64,000 nucleotides of DNA from assembly GCA_029204225.1 (NCBI GenBank), contig CM055106.1, forward strand, positions 22,017,285-22,081,284, read 5' to 3'. The notes under the pieces were generated by a model. It ran no database searches, was not told where the DNA came from, and was given only the letters and a program-made list of their open reading frames with translations. Each line of letters opens with the position of its first letter. Position 1 is the stretch's first letter. Made by a program: the position numbers and the translations under genes. Positions 47,601 through 56,715 of this stretch are shown one piece after another. Source of the DNA: Diphasiastrum complanatum. Its lineage: Eukaryota; Streptophyta; Lycopodiopsida; Lycopodiales; Lycopodiaceae.

Positions 47601-50600
47601 TGTTAGGCCCGCCATGGCTATGGACCGTGCTGGGGCACACTACTCACACTGTCTTGCCCTGTTGGTCATGTACACTGGACACGACCCTGACTGTGGTATC
47701 TGACCTATCTGTGTTCTCTAGGGTTCGGCACTGGTTACGAGCTCGTAACACTCCCTCCCCCTTAAGAACCGTCTTGGTCCTCTAAGACAAAGTCTGGAAA
47801 AATCTTGCGAAGGACGCTGCCTCTTTCCCAAGTGGCATTCTCAACAGGCTGATCATTCCACTTAACCAGATATTCTCGGTATAGAGTATGACGAGTCTGC
47901 GTCTCTCTACTATCAAGAATCTCCTCTGGTTCATGTGGAGGTTGTTGAGGATCCAATGGGAGAACTAGAACACTGTCCCCTACCAGATTGTCTGATCTGG
48001 TTAAGGCTTTTCGTAACTGACTTACATGAAAGACTGGAAAAACCTTACTGCTGTGTGGGAGTTCTAGTTCATAGGTGACCTCGCCTAGTCTCCTACTGAT
48101 GGTAAAGGGACCACAATACCTTGGAGACAACTTAGCACACACTCCTCATTTGAGGGTTTTAGAGTCAACTGGGACTCTCAAGTAGACTTTCTCACCAGTG
48201 GAGAACTGCACATCCCGTCTGTGTGGATCTGCATAATGCCTGGCTCGATCCTGGGACTGCCTAATGCTACGCTTAGCATGTTCTATCATCTGGTTTAGGT
48301 CCTCTAAAAAGTTTCTGGCTACTTCAACTTTTTCTTGTTTAAACCCTACAGCTGTGGGTGAGCGTGGCTGAAAACCGTACATCAGCATAAATGGGCTGTA
48401 TCCCGTAGCTGAATGTTTGGTACTGTTGTAAGCAAACTCTAATATCGAGAGATACTCCTCCCAATTAGTCTGCTTCTTGCTGACGTATGCACGAAGCATA
48501 TCCTCCAGCACTTGATTTACCCTTTCTGTTTGACCGTCCGTCTGTGGATGGTCGGTGGTACTCATATTAAGTTTAGTATGGAGATGATGGAATACTGCCC
48601 TCCAAAAATTTCCAGTAAACTTACTGTCTCGGTCGCTAACTATGCCGGAAGGTAGACCGTACAATTTAAATAGCCCGTCTACAAACAACCTCACGAACTC
48701 TGGAGCTCTAACGATTGTTTTGGTCGGAATGAAATGAGCCATTTTGGTCAGACGGTCAACTGTGACCCATATAGCGTCATTACCCTTTTTGGGTTTTAGG
48801 CAGGCCTACTATAAAATCCATGGAGATACTCTCCCATTTACCAGCTGGTATTTCTAAGGGATGCAACAACCCTCCTGCCTTTAAACGCTCTGCTTTATTT
48901 ACTTGACATTTCTGGCAACTGGTTACATACTGGTGGACGTCCCTTTTCATACTGGGCCAGAAAAATTGCCTACGAAGAAGCTCATAGGTCTTCTGTATGC
49001 CTGGGTGTCCCGCGCTAGGATTGTCATGACATTCATATAGGACCTGCTACCTATAATCCTCTGAATTGGGGACACATACTCTATCTCTATAGAGCAAGTA
49101 CTCATCCTGAATGGAATATTGTTTCCATTTGAATCCTTGAGTCAACTGACCCTCAACCACTGGGGTTTGCTTGGGTAATACAGGCTCAGAATCCTCAACG
49201 TCATCTGACGACGTATACTCGGACTCATCATCATCCTCAACGGAAGCTGCCGTATTCTTGGATGAACTGGCACCAGCCCCGGGAGCTGGTTCTGGAGTCT
49301 GTAACTGTCTGTTCTGGACTGAGTTCCAGATAATAGAGAAGAATGCATCATGCTGGCATTTCCCTCTCAAGGACTCGAGTAACTCATTACGAATCTGAGT
49401 AAAACTCAGTTCGTTTATCATAGGCATTCTGCTAAGGGCATCTGCTACTGTATTGAATTTTCCACGTCTATATCTGATATACATGTCAAACTCTTGCATC
49501 AACTCTGCCCAACGAGCTTTCCGACCTCTAAGCTCAGGTTGATTGCAAAGGTATCTGAGACTCTCATGGTCTGTCAGGACCTCAAAGTTGGCACCATACA
49601 AATAATGCCTCCAAGTCTTAAGGGCATGGACTATAGAAAAGAGTTCCTTTTCATAGGCACTGTACCTAGTCTGAGCTGGCTCGAGTTTTTTACTCTCGAA
49701 CGCAACTGGTCGTCCACCCTAAGTTAGCACAGCACCTACTGCAAAGTAGCTAGCATCTGTTTCGACCACAAATGGCTGATTGGGGTCGACGACTTTTAAA
49801 ACTGGTGCTGTAGCTAAGGCTGTTTTGAGAGCATCAAAGCTCTCCTGTTGTGCGGACTCCCAAATGAACTCCTTTCCCTTCCCCTTAAGAAGATTTGTCA
49901 TAGAAACTGCTATCTGAGCATATTCCTTGACAAATCGTCTGTAATATCCCGCCAAACCAAGAAAGATCTGAAGTTCCAAAATATTTTGAGGTCTCAGCCA
50001 ACTGAGTATGGCTTTAACCTTATTTGGGTCCATCTTAATCCCATCTGAAGAGATAATGTGACCCAAATATGCTACTTCTTCAACGAAGAATTCACACTTG
50101 GATTGTTTAGCATAAAGCTTATGCTTTCTGAGCAGTCGAAACACCTTTCTGAGGTGTTTTAGATGCTCCTTCCTCGTTTTGCTGTAGACGAGGATGTCAT
50201 CTAAAAATACGACTACAAACTTACCCAAGTATGGTCTAAGGACACTGTTCATCAAGGTCATAAAGGTAGCTGGAGCATTTGTGAGCCCAAATGGCATCAC
50301 CTTAAACTCATAATGACCGTGACGAGTCCTAAAAGCTGTTTTCGAGACATCTTCCGATTTTATACGGACTTGATGATATCCCGATCTAAGGTCTATTTTG
50401 CTGAAAAACTTAGCCCCGTCGAGTTGATCAAACAACTCGTCTGCCCGAGGCATAGGGTATTTATTCTTGATTGTGACTTTGTTGAGGGATCTGTAATCTA
50501 CGCAAAGACGCATAGACCCCTCTTTCTTTTTCACCAATAGGACTGGTGAGGCCCATGGTGAACTACTGGTCTGAATTTGGCCTTTCCCAAGATAGTCTGT

Positions 50601-53600
50601 TAACTGCCTAGTTATTTCTTCATCCTCTGTTCGGCTGACCCGATACGGAGGTTTAGAAACAGGTGCTGTACCTGGTACTAGGTTTATTACATGATCTACC
50701 TCTCTGCTAGGTGGTAAACCATGTGGCAAATCTTCAGGAAAAACATCTTTAAATTTAGACAATAAAGTTTCTAATTTACTGATTTTCTGCTGAATAGAAC
50801 TGGAAATAGAAACTTCAGGAATAAACTGAAAGTCACATAAGAATACCTGATGGTCCTGGTCTCCGATTAGCTGACAGAGTTCTGAACTGCAGACCATAGG
50901 GCTGTTGGGAACATCATGCTCCCCATGCAACTGGATCTCTCGGCCTTTATGCTAAAAGCTGAGGGTATTCTCTTGATAGTTTCTGTGGAGGGAAGGTCCT
51001 AAACTGTAGAGCCAATCTCTCCCAAGAACAATGTCTGTTCGATCCAGGTGGATAATCTGAAAGTTTATTTCATCTTGGTACCCCTGAATACCAAGATTTA
51101 ACTTACTTACCATAGTTTCCCATTCCCTAGGCTGTGTTAGGCCCGCCATGGCTATGGACCGTGCTGGGGCACACTACTCACACTGTCTTGCCCTGTTGGT
51201 CATGTACACTGGACACGACCCTGACTGTGGTATCTGACCTATCTGTGTTCTCTAGGGTTCGGCACTGGTTACGAGCTCGTAACAATTACCCAAATAAACA
51301 TAGCCGATTTGCTAAGATCTCCAGTCATTACCAAAATTCCACTATCCTGTTTATTCATCCGGGATAATCTTACCATGATCTAAGTCCTCTCTTATTGATC
51401 AGGTATATCCTAGAGTCCGAGTTATGATTCTCCAATCACAACTCTCACCAAATTCCCGAGACCATACCATATTATAAGGGCGCATCACAATTTTTAACAG
51501 ACACATGAGTTGTTCCAAAAAGTCCTTTCCATCTGGAAAGTTTCAGACTTTTCCAACTCACATACGGTGCCTATATAAGGATTGTAATCCAAAAACGCTC
51601 TGACTTTAGCCATGGCACAAAGTGTCATTCCAAAGTTAGGGTCCAATCTAGAATCTGTCTAGAATTCACTCTTAAATTCTAATCTAGAATAACTTAAGAT
51701 TCACCGGAATCTCATTACGTGAAGTTCTAACTTTTGGCAACCAACAACTATCCAACTCTCCTGAGTCTTTCTGGATAGCATTCTATCCTTTCCAATGGGG
51801 AAAAGATAAGGCCAAAAGTTCTCGTGTGTTCTATGCACATAAACCTTTAAATGAATCCAAACTTGACTTATAAAGGTTGCCACTTATAAGCAATACATTT
51901 CAACAATAATATCCATAACAAAGATTATATTGTTGATTTTTATCAACTAACTCAAAAGTAGCGCTCTTGACTCGGTTAGCTATATCGGATTTAGAAAATA
52001 TTTAAATGTCTAGGTGTGGTACCAAAACACCACATTTAATCTGATTCTAAATCTATTCTAGGTCAATAAGTGATTCTCAATGAGAAATTACTATAACCAA
52101 GACAATTCTCATCAATATGCCTATGTATAAACAACTAGTTTATGCATGCAAATAACTTAGTTCAAGGAATACTTTGTAGATCCACAAGATGAAAAGTTTG
52201 TACAAAAGGTTTATGATCCCACAAAGATTCACTACATAGCATATCTCTACAGATATCACCTGATCTGTACACAATACTTATTTTAACCAAGAATCTTGTA
52301 ACTTGATTATCCTCTAAGAGAGAAGATTTCTCAAAGAGTGCTATTTCACAACCAAAATCTCAACCGGAGATAATCAAAAGAATATATTGTTAGCGTGAAT
52401 TTCCTTCCTTGCATCAACCCACGGATCTTAATCCTCACTAAGATCAAGCTGATTACAAGAACAGGTTTCTACAAACCACTATCTTGCAATAGAATTCCCA
52501 AGTTCTGACATAAATCAATCAAACTTGTAATCAACCACAAGAGTGTTTTCTAATTTCCTTATATCTTCAAACCAGATATCAACTATAATCCTTAAAGGAG
52601 ATTCTTGGGAACATGAAGGGAGCTTAAGGAGGAACTTTCCCAATTTTAAGTTCTGAGGACAGAACTTGAATAAGGAGGGAAGAATGTCATGCCCACGACT
52701 GGTCTCAGGTAGCATGTCCACGCTAGAGATCAGTAGACCAACAACCCGTAAATTAATTGTGACTATAAGGGAATTGGGGCCCTTATGTGTAAAGGTCATA
52801 ATTAATGGTTGTAGGCCTAAACTCATGATGGTGGATTTGTATGGGTCTATCAGTGAGTCATTGGGGAACTGGATGACGTGGCCCAGATAGGCTGCAGAGG
52901 TGTCCAGTGAGGTGTCACAGCACTACTAGTGGTGCATGGTCCTTGGAGGGTATAAGTATACCTATTGGACTCTCACTAGTGCATCCTTGATTGTGAGACT
53001 GGTAGTCCTATGCGGTTGGTGTGATGCCTCATTCCTCTTTGAGATTGATCCATAGCTGGGGGGCTAGATCCGTTCGATCTAGGATTGGTTGGGTTGGTTT
53101 GTCCACCATCCGTTTCCCTTGTGTTGCTTGTTATTGGCATGCCTAAAATAGGATCCTTGGTTTAGGACATTATACCGGTGGTGCTTCCATATTATTCTGA
53201 GATGCCTATGTCATTTGAAAAACAACCAGGAACTCTTTCATAAAGTGCCATCACCATTAGAACCATATCAGTGGAGAAACCAAGATCACATAGTCTTTGG
53301 ATGGGAAGGGTGTTTAAATTCACAAGCTAATTTGGACCAATTTTGGTCATATGTATTGTAATTGGCAAGATGGCCATATAATTGGATGCCACACGTGCCA
53401 AAGCTTTATTCTACATTCTACTTTGTAATGGCACCTGTGAAATAAGGCTCAAAAGTTCTTAGATAGGGTAGAGAGAAAATAGGACCCAAAAATAGCATGT
53501 TTTTATTGTTTTTGGATCTCGAGATCAAGACCCCTAATTAGGGTGGATCCAATGATCAATTAGGTTAGATGATAGGGTTAGGTTATGATGAGTTCAGAGA

Positions 53601-56600
53601 AGCCCTAAAATGCTCAGATCCGAGCTACTAATGTATAAGTATGTGAAGGTTTCTCCATCAAATTATGAGTAAAAATTTGGTTTTCCATCTACCAATGTTG
53701 TTGGTGATCCATATGCTTGATATATGCTATTTTGTGTTGAGTGCTTTGCAATTGTGGGATTGAATAGCAATTTAAGGTACTGTACTCCGTACTTTCACAC
53801 GTGTGAAGGATATTTCAAGAATTTGAGCCTTAAAGTGTAGTTCAAGCCAAGGTGAAGCTAGGAAACACTAAATTGGTTGGTGTTTTTGCTATAGGATTTC
53901 AATTGGCTCCATTCAAGGTGCTTTTTCCATCATTTCAGACATTTATTGGAGTCTTTTTGCTGCATTTTCAACAAAGGGAACATGGGACAAAGTCTTTTGC
54001 TTTCATAAAGTCAACAAAACAATAATAAACCTTCTTTCTCCTATGTATGGCTTTCTTGATCATAGCTCATAGGATTCAGACTTAAAATCATTGATGTCTT
54101 TGGTATGACAAGTCTTAATTCTCTTGATGGCCACAAGGATCATATCAGAGGTAAAGAAGGTGAAGTCACCTGAATGTGGGAAAATGAAGATGGGTGTGTT
54201 AGTGGGTCTGGTATATAGTGTAACAGTGTATGTAGTCTAGGTATGTAGGTTCTCAAGAAGAAAGCGTGGAGCACAAGGGATGAACTAGGGTGACGCAACA
54301 TCGGTAAGGCTTATATGGAAGGATGGTGAGGTAGCAATGTGAAGTGAGGTGGTGAAAACCCGCCTATGATTCCAACAAGCTATTGTGTGAAAATTGATGG
54401 AGTAGTGAGGTAAGGGCCACTTGATATGGCATAATATAGCAATGATCAAAGGTATGTAAGGGTGCATGAGCAATGTAAGCAAGGGATCGAGATTGTGAGG
54501 TTGATATAGAACCCATGTGAAAGGAATCAAAAGATTGAACAAAAGGAGTAATGAAGAAGATCTAGAAATCAGATAGCATGCCATAGAAAATGGTGACCCC
54601 ATGAGGTAGTCAACAACATTGTGTTCACCACTGTGAGGGTGGCATATGTAACTGATCAAATCTGGCCAAAGAACTAGGCCATTATGAATGGTTAACCCAT
54701 GGACTTCGTCTAGCTACAAAAAGTAGTGACAAGTCCCAACATGTCACCCAAAGTCTTGGTAACTCCCATGTTGTCATCATAGTCAATGGCCCGATGTGTA
54801 ACTGCTCAACAGTGTCATGGAAATCAATCTATTTGGTGTGGTCTTGAATTTAAATTCATCAGTAAGAAGAACACACCCTCGATCTGACTTTTTTGCAAAA
54901 AGATCAAAAGCTCCACAAATGAAGCATTTTCTGTTAGTTTTTTTTTTCTTTCACTTCATCCTTTTTGGCAATGTTTTGGAGCTTTTTTCTAAAGCAGCTC
55001 TTGCCACATGTCCAACCTCGATGTCCTCTAACTAATCCCAGGTTATCATTCCAATTACTATTGAATATGATTGACATTAACTAGTAGTTGGAGCCTAGCA
55101 TCACTAGGCATTCCCTTACCTAAGGCTAGACACTGACAAACCATATTTTATCAAAGATGTAGCACAAGTACATACCTAAGCAACCGAGCATCACCTTAGA
55201 ACGACAAAAGCTTAGAACAACACCACATTTGTAGAAAAGGAATGCCATTAGTTGGGTAGAGCCTTGCATTTTGTTTCATAGAAAAAAGTAACTCTTCAAA
55301 TCTAGTACACCAAAATCAAAATTTATAACGCTACTTTGAATCAACCTTCATGAAGGATGAGGCCTAGCCCTTGCTCCTGTTTAACTATCACTTACAATAT
55401 ACACATCTCAATTTCTCAAGCTGCTCTGGAAATTTCAGGCTATTCAAAGTGAATAGTAGGTTATGAATTAGACTCTAAATGAACAATCATATCCTCTTTC
55501 AAGAGTCTTGTGGTCGCAAACTTGAACAAGCTAAACTCTAAAGGAAACTTTGAAAGGAGATACTGAGAATATGGGAAATTCGTGGGAGAATTCAGACGTG
55601 AAGAGCCTGGTGGAAGAAGAGCGAAGGGATCTAGCAAGGAGGATAATGACTACTTATTCCTTACTGCGAAGCACTCTTGCTTTTTTTCAAAAATTTAATT
55701 TTAGGTCTCACCTTGAGAACAGAAATAATAGGTTTTCTAATCATCGAGCTAGACCGTTTGAATAACAATTGGTCAAACCATTCAACTAAATTTCAACAAA
55801 TAGCAAGCCATTTACCATTGCAAGGGAGTACCTCATCTAGAAAACCATAAGCAGAAATATATAGATTCATTCATTTATGTCATTGGAAGTTGAGTAATCA
55901 AGGGACATACCTAGTGAATATATCATAGTAAACAATTGAACTTCTTACCCTTTCAAAGCATCTTCCACTGAAATTCTTTGTTCGACAAGCCAAGGTTGTT
56001 CAAAGCCATGAGGTACTCTCTTAGTGGCCATTTGAATCCCTTCCAATGGATCAAGCTTTGTTACCTTCATTTGTGAAAGAAACAAGTACCAAATAGGCAT
56101 GTGAACAACTAGAGATAGCTATAAAATTGATAGAGATGAGGGCTGAAAGAATAATGATGTGAAAAAATGTCCAATAACTATTCAGAATAATAACTATTAT
56201 CCTTCAAGTGGACATGCAGGAAGCATAGAAATTCTCCAATTTATTCCACAAGCCTAATGGCCTAGATATTTTGGGGTTTCAGCAACCTTCTTTAAGTAGA
56301 TGATTCATAATCTCCCATGCAATATATATTATGAAGCTTTCCAACTATTTTGCTCAACCTCTTGTTAAAAGCCATAGAAGGTAGACAGAAGATGTAGAAT
56401 ATTCAAAAAGCCATCTTAAGGAGAAGCTTTACAAAAAATTTGCATGCCACGATTTTACATCTCAAATGATTGTTGGAAAAACAAAATGAAAAATATTTCT
56501 TTTTCAAGTAATTATCCAATCTTCAATGTTGCATAGAGCATTAAAAAGAGAACATAAGTGAAAGATTTGTAATACACAATACTTACTGGCCAATCTGAGC

Positions 56601-56715
56601 CAAACGTCACTCTTGCACCACCTTGCAAAAGTGATTGAAACAGATAAGACTTTTTGAATCGTTCCTTTCCTAGTTTCCTTAAAGCAGGATATGCATCATC
56701 CAAAAGGTGTTGCGG
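37514..56715 (-). CDS. LAF3: LAF3-like amidohydrolase (YtcJ family), 3' part only
   Basis: Three exons (56715-56587, 56064-55949, 37703-37514) join in frame to 144 C-terminal residues and a TGA at 37514-37516. Motifs: [31 protein letters not shown] (metal-site region of amidohydrolase 3/YtcJ proteins), [54 protein letters not shown] and [11 protein letters not shown]. Arabidopsis LAF3 acts in far-red/phytochrome A signalling; the enzyme substrate is not known to me. The 5' exons are not in the window or were not recognised. The 18,245 bp intron (37704-55948) holds the copia and gypsy insertions. I assign the family with confidence, the exact orthologue less so. Confidence 0.85.
38069..38152. 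repeat. (AG)n microsatellite, 84 bp
   Basis: Pure AG dinucleotide repeat inside the 18 kb intron. Confidence 0.97.
38622..38658. repeat. (GA)n microsatellite, 37 bp
   Basis: Pure GA repeat about 0.5 kb from the larger one at 38069. Confidence 0.97.
38820..39035 (+). mobile_element. Relic LTR end with primer-binding-like site
   Basis: A U5-like stretch (ttcatgtataggcctaatag... ending ctcttatca) is followed by TTTGGTATTAGAGTGGGG, a tRNA-Met primer-site look-alike. At about 40210-40560 the plus strand has fragments ([21 protein letters not shown]) that could be eroded Gag. No RT follows. The left edge is unknown. Confidence 0.4.
39250..39660. repeat. Two-copy tandem duplication, about 205-bp unit
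   Basis: The unit beginning attgattctatgtgatgcta at 39261 recurs at 39466. Both copies contain cttcatgtatt, aattatccttcactaatgca and gatgaaaaggcaccaa. They differ by scattered substitutions and small indels. Confidence 0.85.
40653..41781 (-). pseudogene. Copia C reverse transcriptase and truncated RNase H
   Basis: RT pieces: [61 protein letters not shown] stretch with stops and shifts follows (41100-41460). Then [57 protein letters not shown] and [19 protein letters not shown]. The usual continuation of GSGAISW is replaced by unrelated sequence. Confidence 0.88.
41830..43367 (-). pseudogene. Copia C protease end and integrase
   Basis: Reads [40 protein letters not shown]-like pre-integrase, [34 protein letters not shown], a frame change, then [20 protein letters not shown] and [20 protein letters not shown]. 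Linker before [20 protein letters not shown]. At least one frameshift lies near 42650. Confidence 0.88.
43451..44034 (-). pseudogene. Copia C Gag
   Basis: The start ATG at 44034 gives [20 protein letters not shown] and [20 protein letters not shown]. After a frame change near 43840: [20 protein letters not shown] and [15 protein letters not shown] (UBN2-type Gag). Further changes hide the CCHC knuckle ([17 protein letters not shown] lies in another frame, about 43612-43662). Confidence 0.85.
44479..44493 (-). promoter_or_regulatory. Copia C primer binding site
   Basis: TGGTATCAAAGCAGG on the minus strand, directly next to the LTR end (TCA at 44494), complementary to tRNA-Met with one mismatch. 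Confidence 0.8.
44494..44879 (-). repeat. Copia C 5' LTR (about 386 bp)
   Basis: On the minus strand it starts TGTTGAAGAGTAATGCC at 44879 and ends ACAAATCATCA at 44494. Only one copy is present, so edges rest on the TG...CA ends and the adjacent primer site. Confidence 0.75.
45179..45190. repeat. G homopolymer (12 G)
   Basis: A G-run between copia C and the gypsy gag relic. Confidence 0.9.
45448..45800 (+). pseudogene. Ty3/gypsy Gag relic, plus strand
   Basis: One plus-strand frame, broken only by TAG at 45637, reads EVVNDWINR, then [16 protein letters not shown] and [18 protein letters not shown]. This is the retrotransposon-Gag pattern W-I/L...YF...VP...K..F...L...A..WW..L. A later piece ([20 protein letters not shown]) fits the next Gag helix. 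Its orientation is opposite to the gypsy copies that follow. Confidence 0.6.
46440..47392 (-). pseudogene. Older gypsy integrase and C-terminal tail (distal half)
   Basis: The minus strand reads [40 protein letters not shown] (integrase core with D...RDPRFT), then decayed sequence. After that come [33 protein letters not shown] and [17 protein letters not shown], the integrase C-terminal tail of chromovirus type. Its upstream part continues at 51285, across the insertion of gypsy element D. Confidence 0.82.
47393..47750 (-). repeat. Gypsy D 3' LTR (358 bp)
   Basis: Minus strand starts TGTTACGAGCTCGTAACC at 47750 directly after the purine tract AAGGGGGAGGGAG. It ends ...CTATTACA at 47393. GTTACGAGCTCGTAAC at its start is a perfect palindrome. 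Confidence 0.9.
47762..48142 (-). pseudogene. Gypsy D integrase tail and chromodomain
   Basis: Reads [40 protein letters not shown] and then [20 protein letters not shown], a chromodomain, ending [12 protein letters not shown] just before the purine tract. The chromodomain places the element among the chromoviruses. Confidence 0.9.
48146..49046 (-). pseudogene. Gypsy D integrase
   Basis: Zinc-binding part ([40 protein letters not shown]), core ([13 protein letters not shown], a 1-nt frameshift near 48790, then [56 protein letters not shown]) and [16 protein letters not shown], ended by TGA at 48146 where the family has an Arg/Thr-type codon. Confidence 0.9.
49047..50954 (-). pseudogene. Gypsy D reverse transcriptase and RNase H
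   Basis: [82 protein letters not shown], catalytic FLDDILVYS. RNase [17 protein letters not shown]. Then TAG (49719) where VLTQGGRPVAF is usual, followed by [20 protein letters not shown] and [11 protein letters not shown]. Another TAG stands near 49050 before QVLYECH, and one at 50952 before HKGREI. Confidence 0.93.
50952..51124 (-). pseudogene. Gypsy D protease C-terminal end
   Basis: Encodes [20 protein letters not shown]-type sequence ([19 protein letters not shown]), the end of the aspartic protease. Its N-terminal half with the active-site Asp is missing, and it joins directly to the LTR stub. Confidence 0.82.
51125..51284 (-). repeat. Gypsy D 5' LTR stub (160 bp)
   Basis: Matches 47591-47750 at 159 of 160 positions. 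Breaks off at AGCCTAGGG on the minus strand. Confidence 0.92.
51285..51560 (-). pseudogene. Older gypsy integrase, upstream half
   Basis: Minus strand reads [20 protein letters not shown] and, across the gypsy D insertion, continues into MTAKNASDF at 47387. This matches the integrase start D.I.VVVDRLSK.AHFIP. Upstream of about 51360 the frame is lost. Confidence 0.75.
51561..52580. other. Degraded sequence within the gypsy stack
   Basis: No frame is readable for long. It may belong to the older minus-strand copy, the plus-strand copy, or both. Confidence 0.35.
52585..52684 (+). pseudogene. Plus-strand gypsy chromodomain tail
   Basis: Reads [20 protein letters not shown] then NFPNFKF, a stop, [12 protein letters not shown]-x-E...L...FP.F is the end of a chromodomain. 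It is followed by a purine tract (aataaggagggaagaa) and an LTR start. It could pair with the Gag relic at 45448, giving an old plus-strand element that brackets the minus-strand copies. Confidence 0.55.
52685..53170 (+). repeat. Putative gypsy 3' LTR, plus strand
   Basis: Starts TGTCATGCCCACGACTGG right after a purine tract. Contains a TATA-like gggtataagtatacc at about 52950. The end is uncertain (CA at about 53140 or 53168). No second copy was found. Confidence 0.5.
53171..55948. other. 5' part of the 18 kb LAF3-like intron, no gene seen
   Basis: Mixed repeat-like DNA without recognisable coding. A minus-strand stretch at about 54880-54960 ([20 protein letters not shown]) looks like a degenerate CCHC knuckle but stands alone. 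Confidence 0.4.
55949..56064 (-). CDS. LAF3: LAF3-like exon (penultimate)
   Basis: Acceptor aaatgaag|GTAAC, donor AAAGG|GTAAG; 116 nt. Encodes [38 protein letters not shown] and two nt of the next Gly codon. The intron to the previous exon is 522 bp, and the next intron is 18,245 bp. Confidence 0.87.
56587..56715 (-). CDS. LAF3: LAF3-like exon (FGSDWP motif)
   Basis: Acceptor tttctacag|CCGCAA, donor TGGCCA|GTAAGT; 43 codons in phase 0. Encodes [37 protein letters not shown] and SDWP. Confidence 0.88.

Larger units (their letters stand above)
47393..51284 (-). mobile_element. Ty3/gypsy element D, 5'-deleted, TSD ATTAC
   Basis: Minus strand. Complete 3' LTR (47750-47393), coding from mid-protease to a C-terminal chromodomain, and a 160-bp stub of the 5' LTR (51284-51125). 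ATTAC flanks it at 47388-47392 and 51285-51289. It interrupts the integrase of an older gypsy copy. The rest of the 5' LTR, the primer site, gag and half the protease are deleted. The 160 bp shared by the LTRs differ at one position. Confidence 0.94.

Noticed and set aside
47488-47785. Plus-strand open frames at 47488-47785, repeated almost identically at 51134-51367
   Set aside because: The identity arises because both lie in the LTR copies of gypsy D. They are not genes.
54880-55020. CFICG-type zinc knuckle on the minus strand
   Set aside because: Only one half of the motif, no Gag context, and surrounded by stops. Mentioned only in the intron description.
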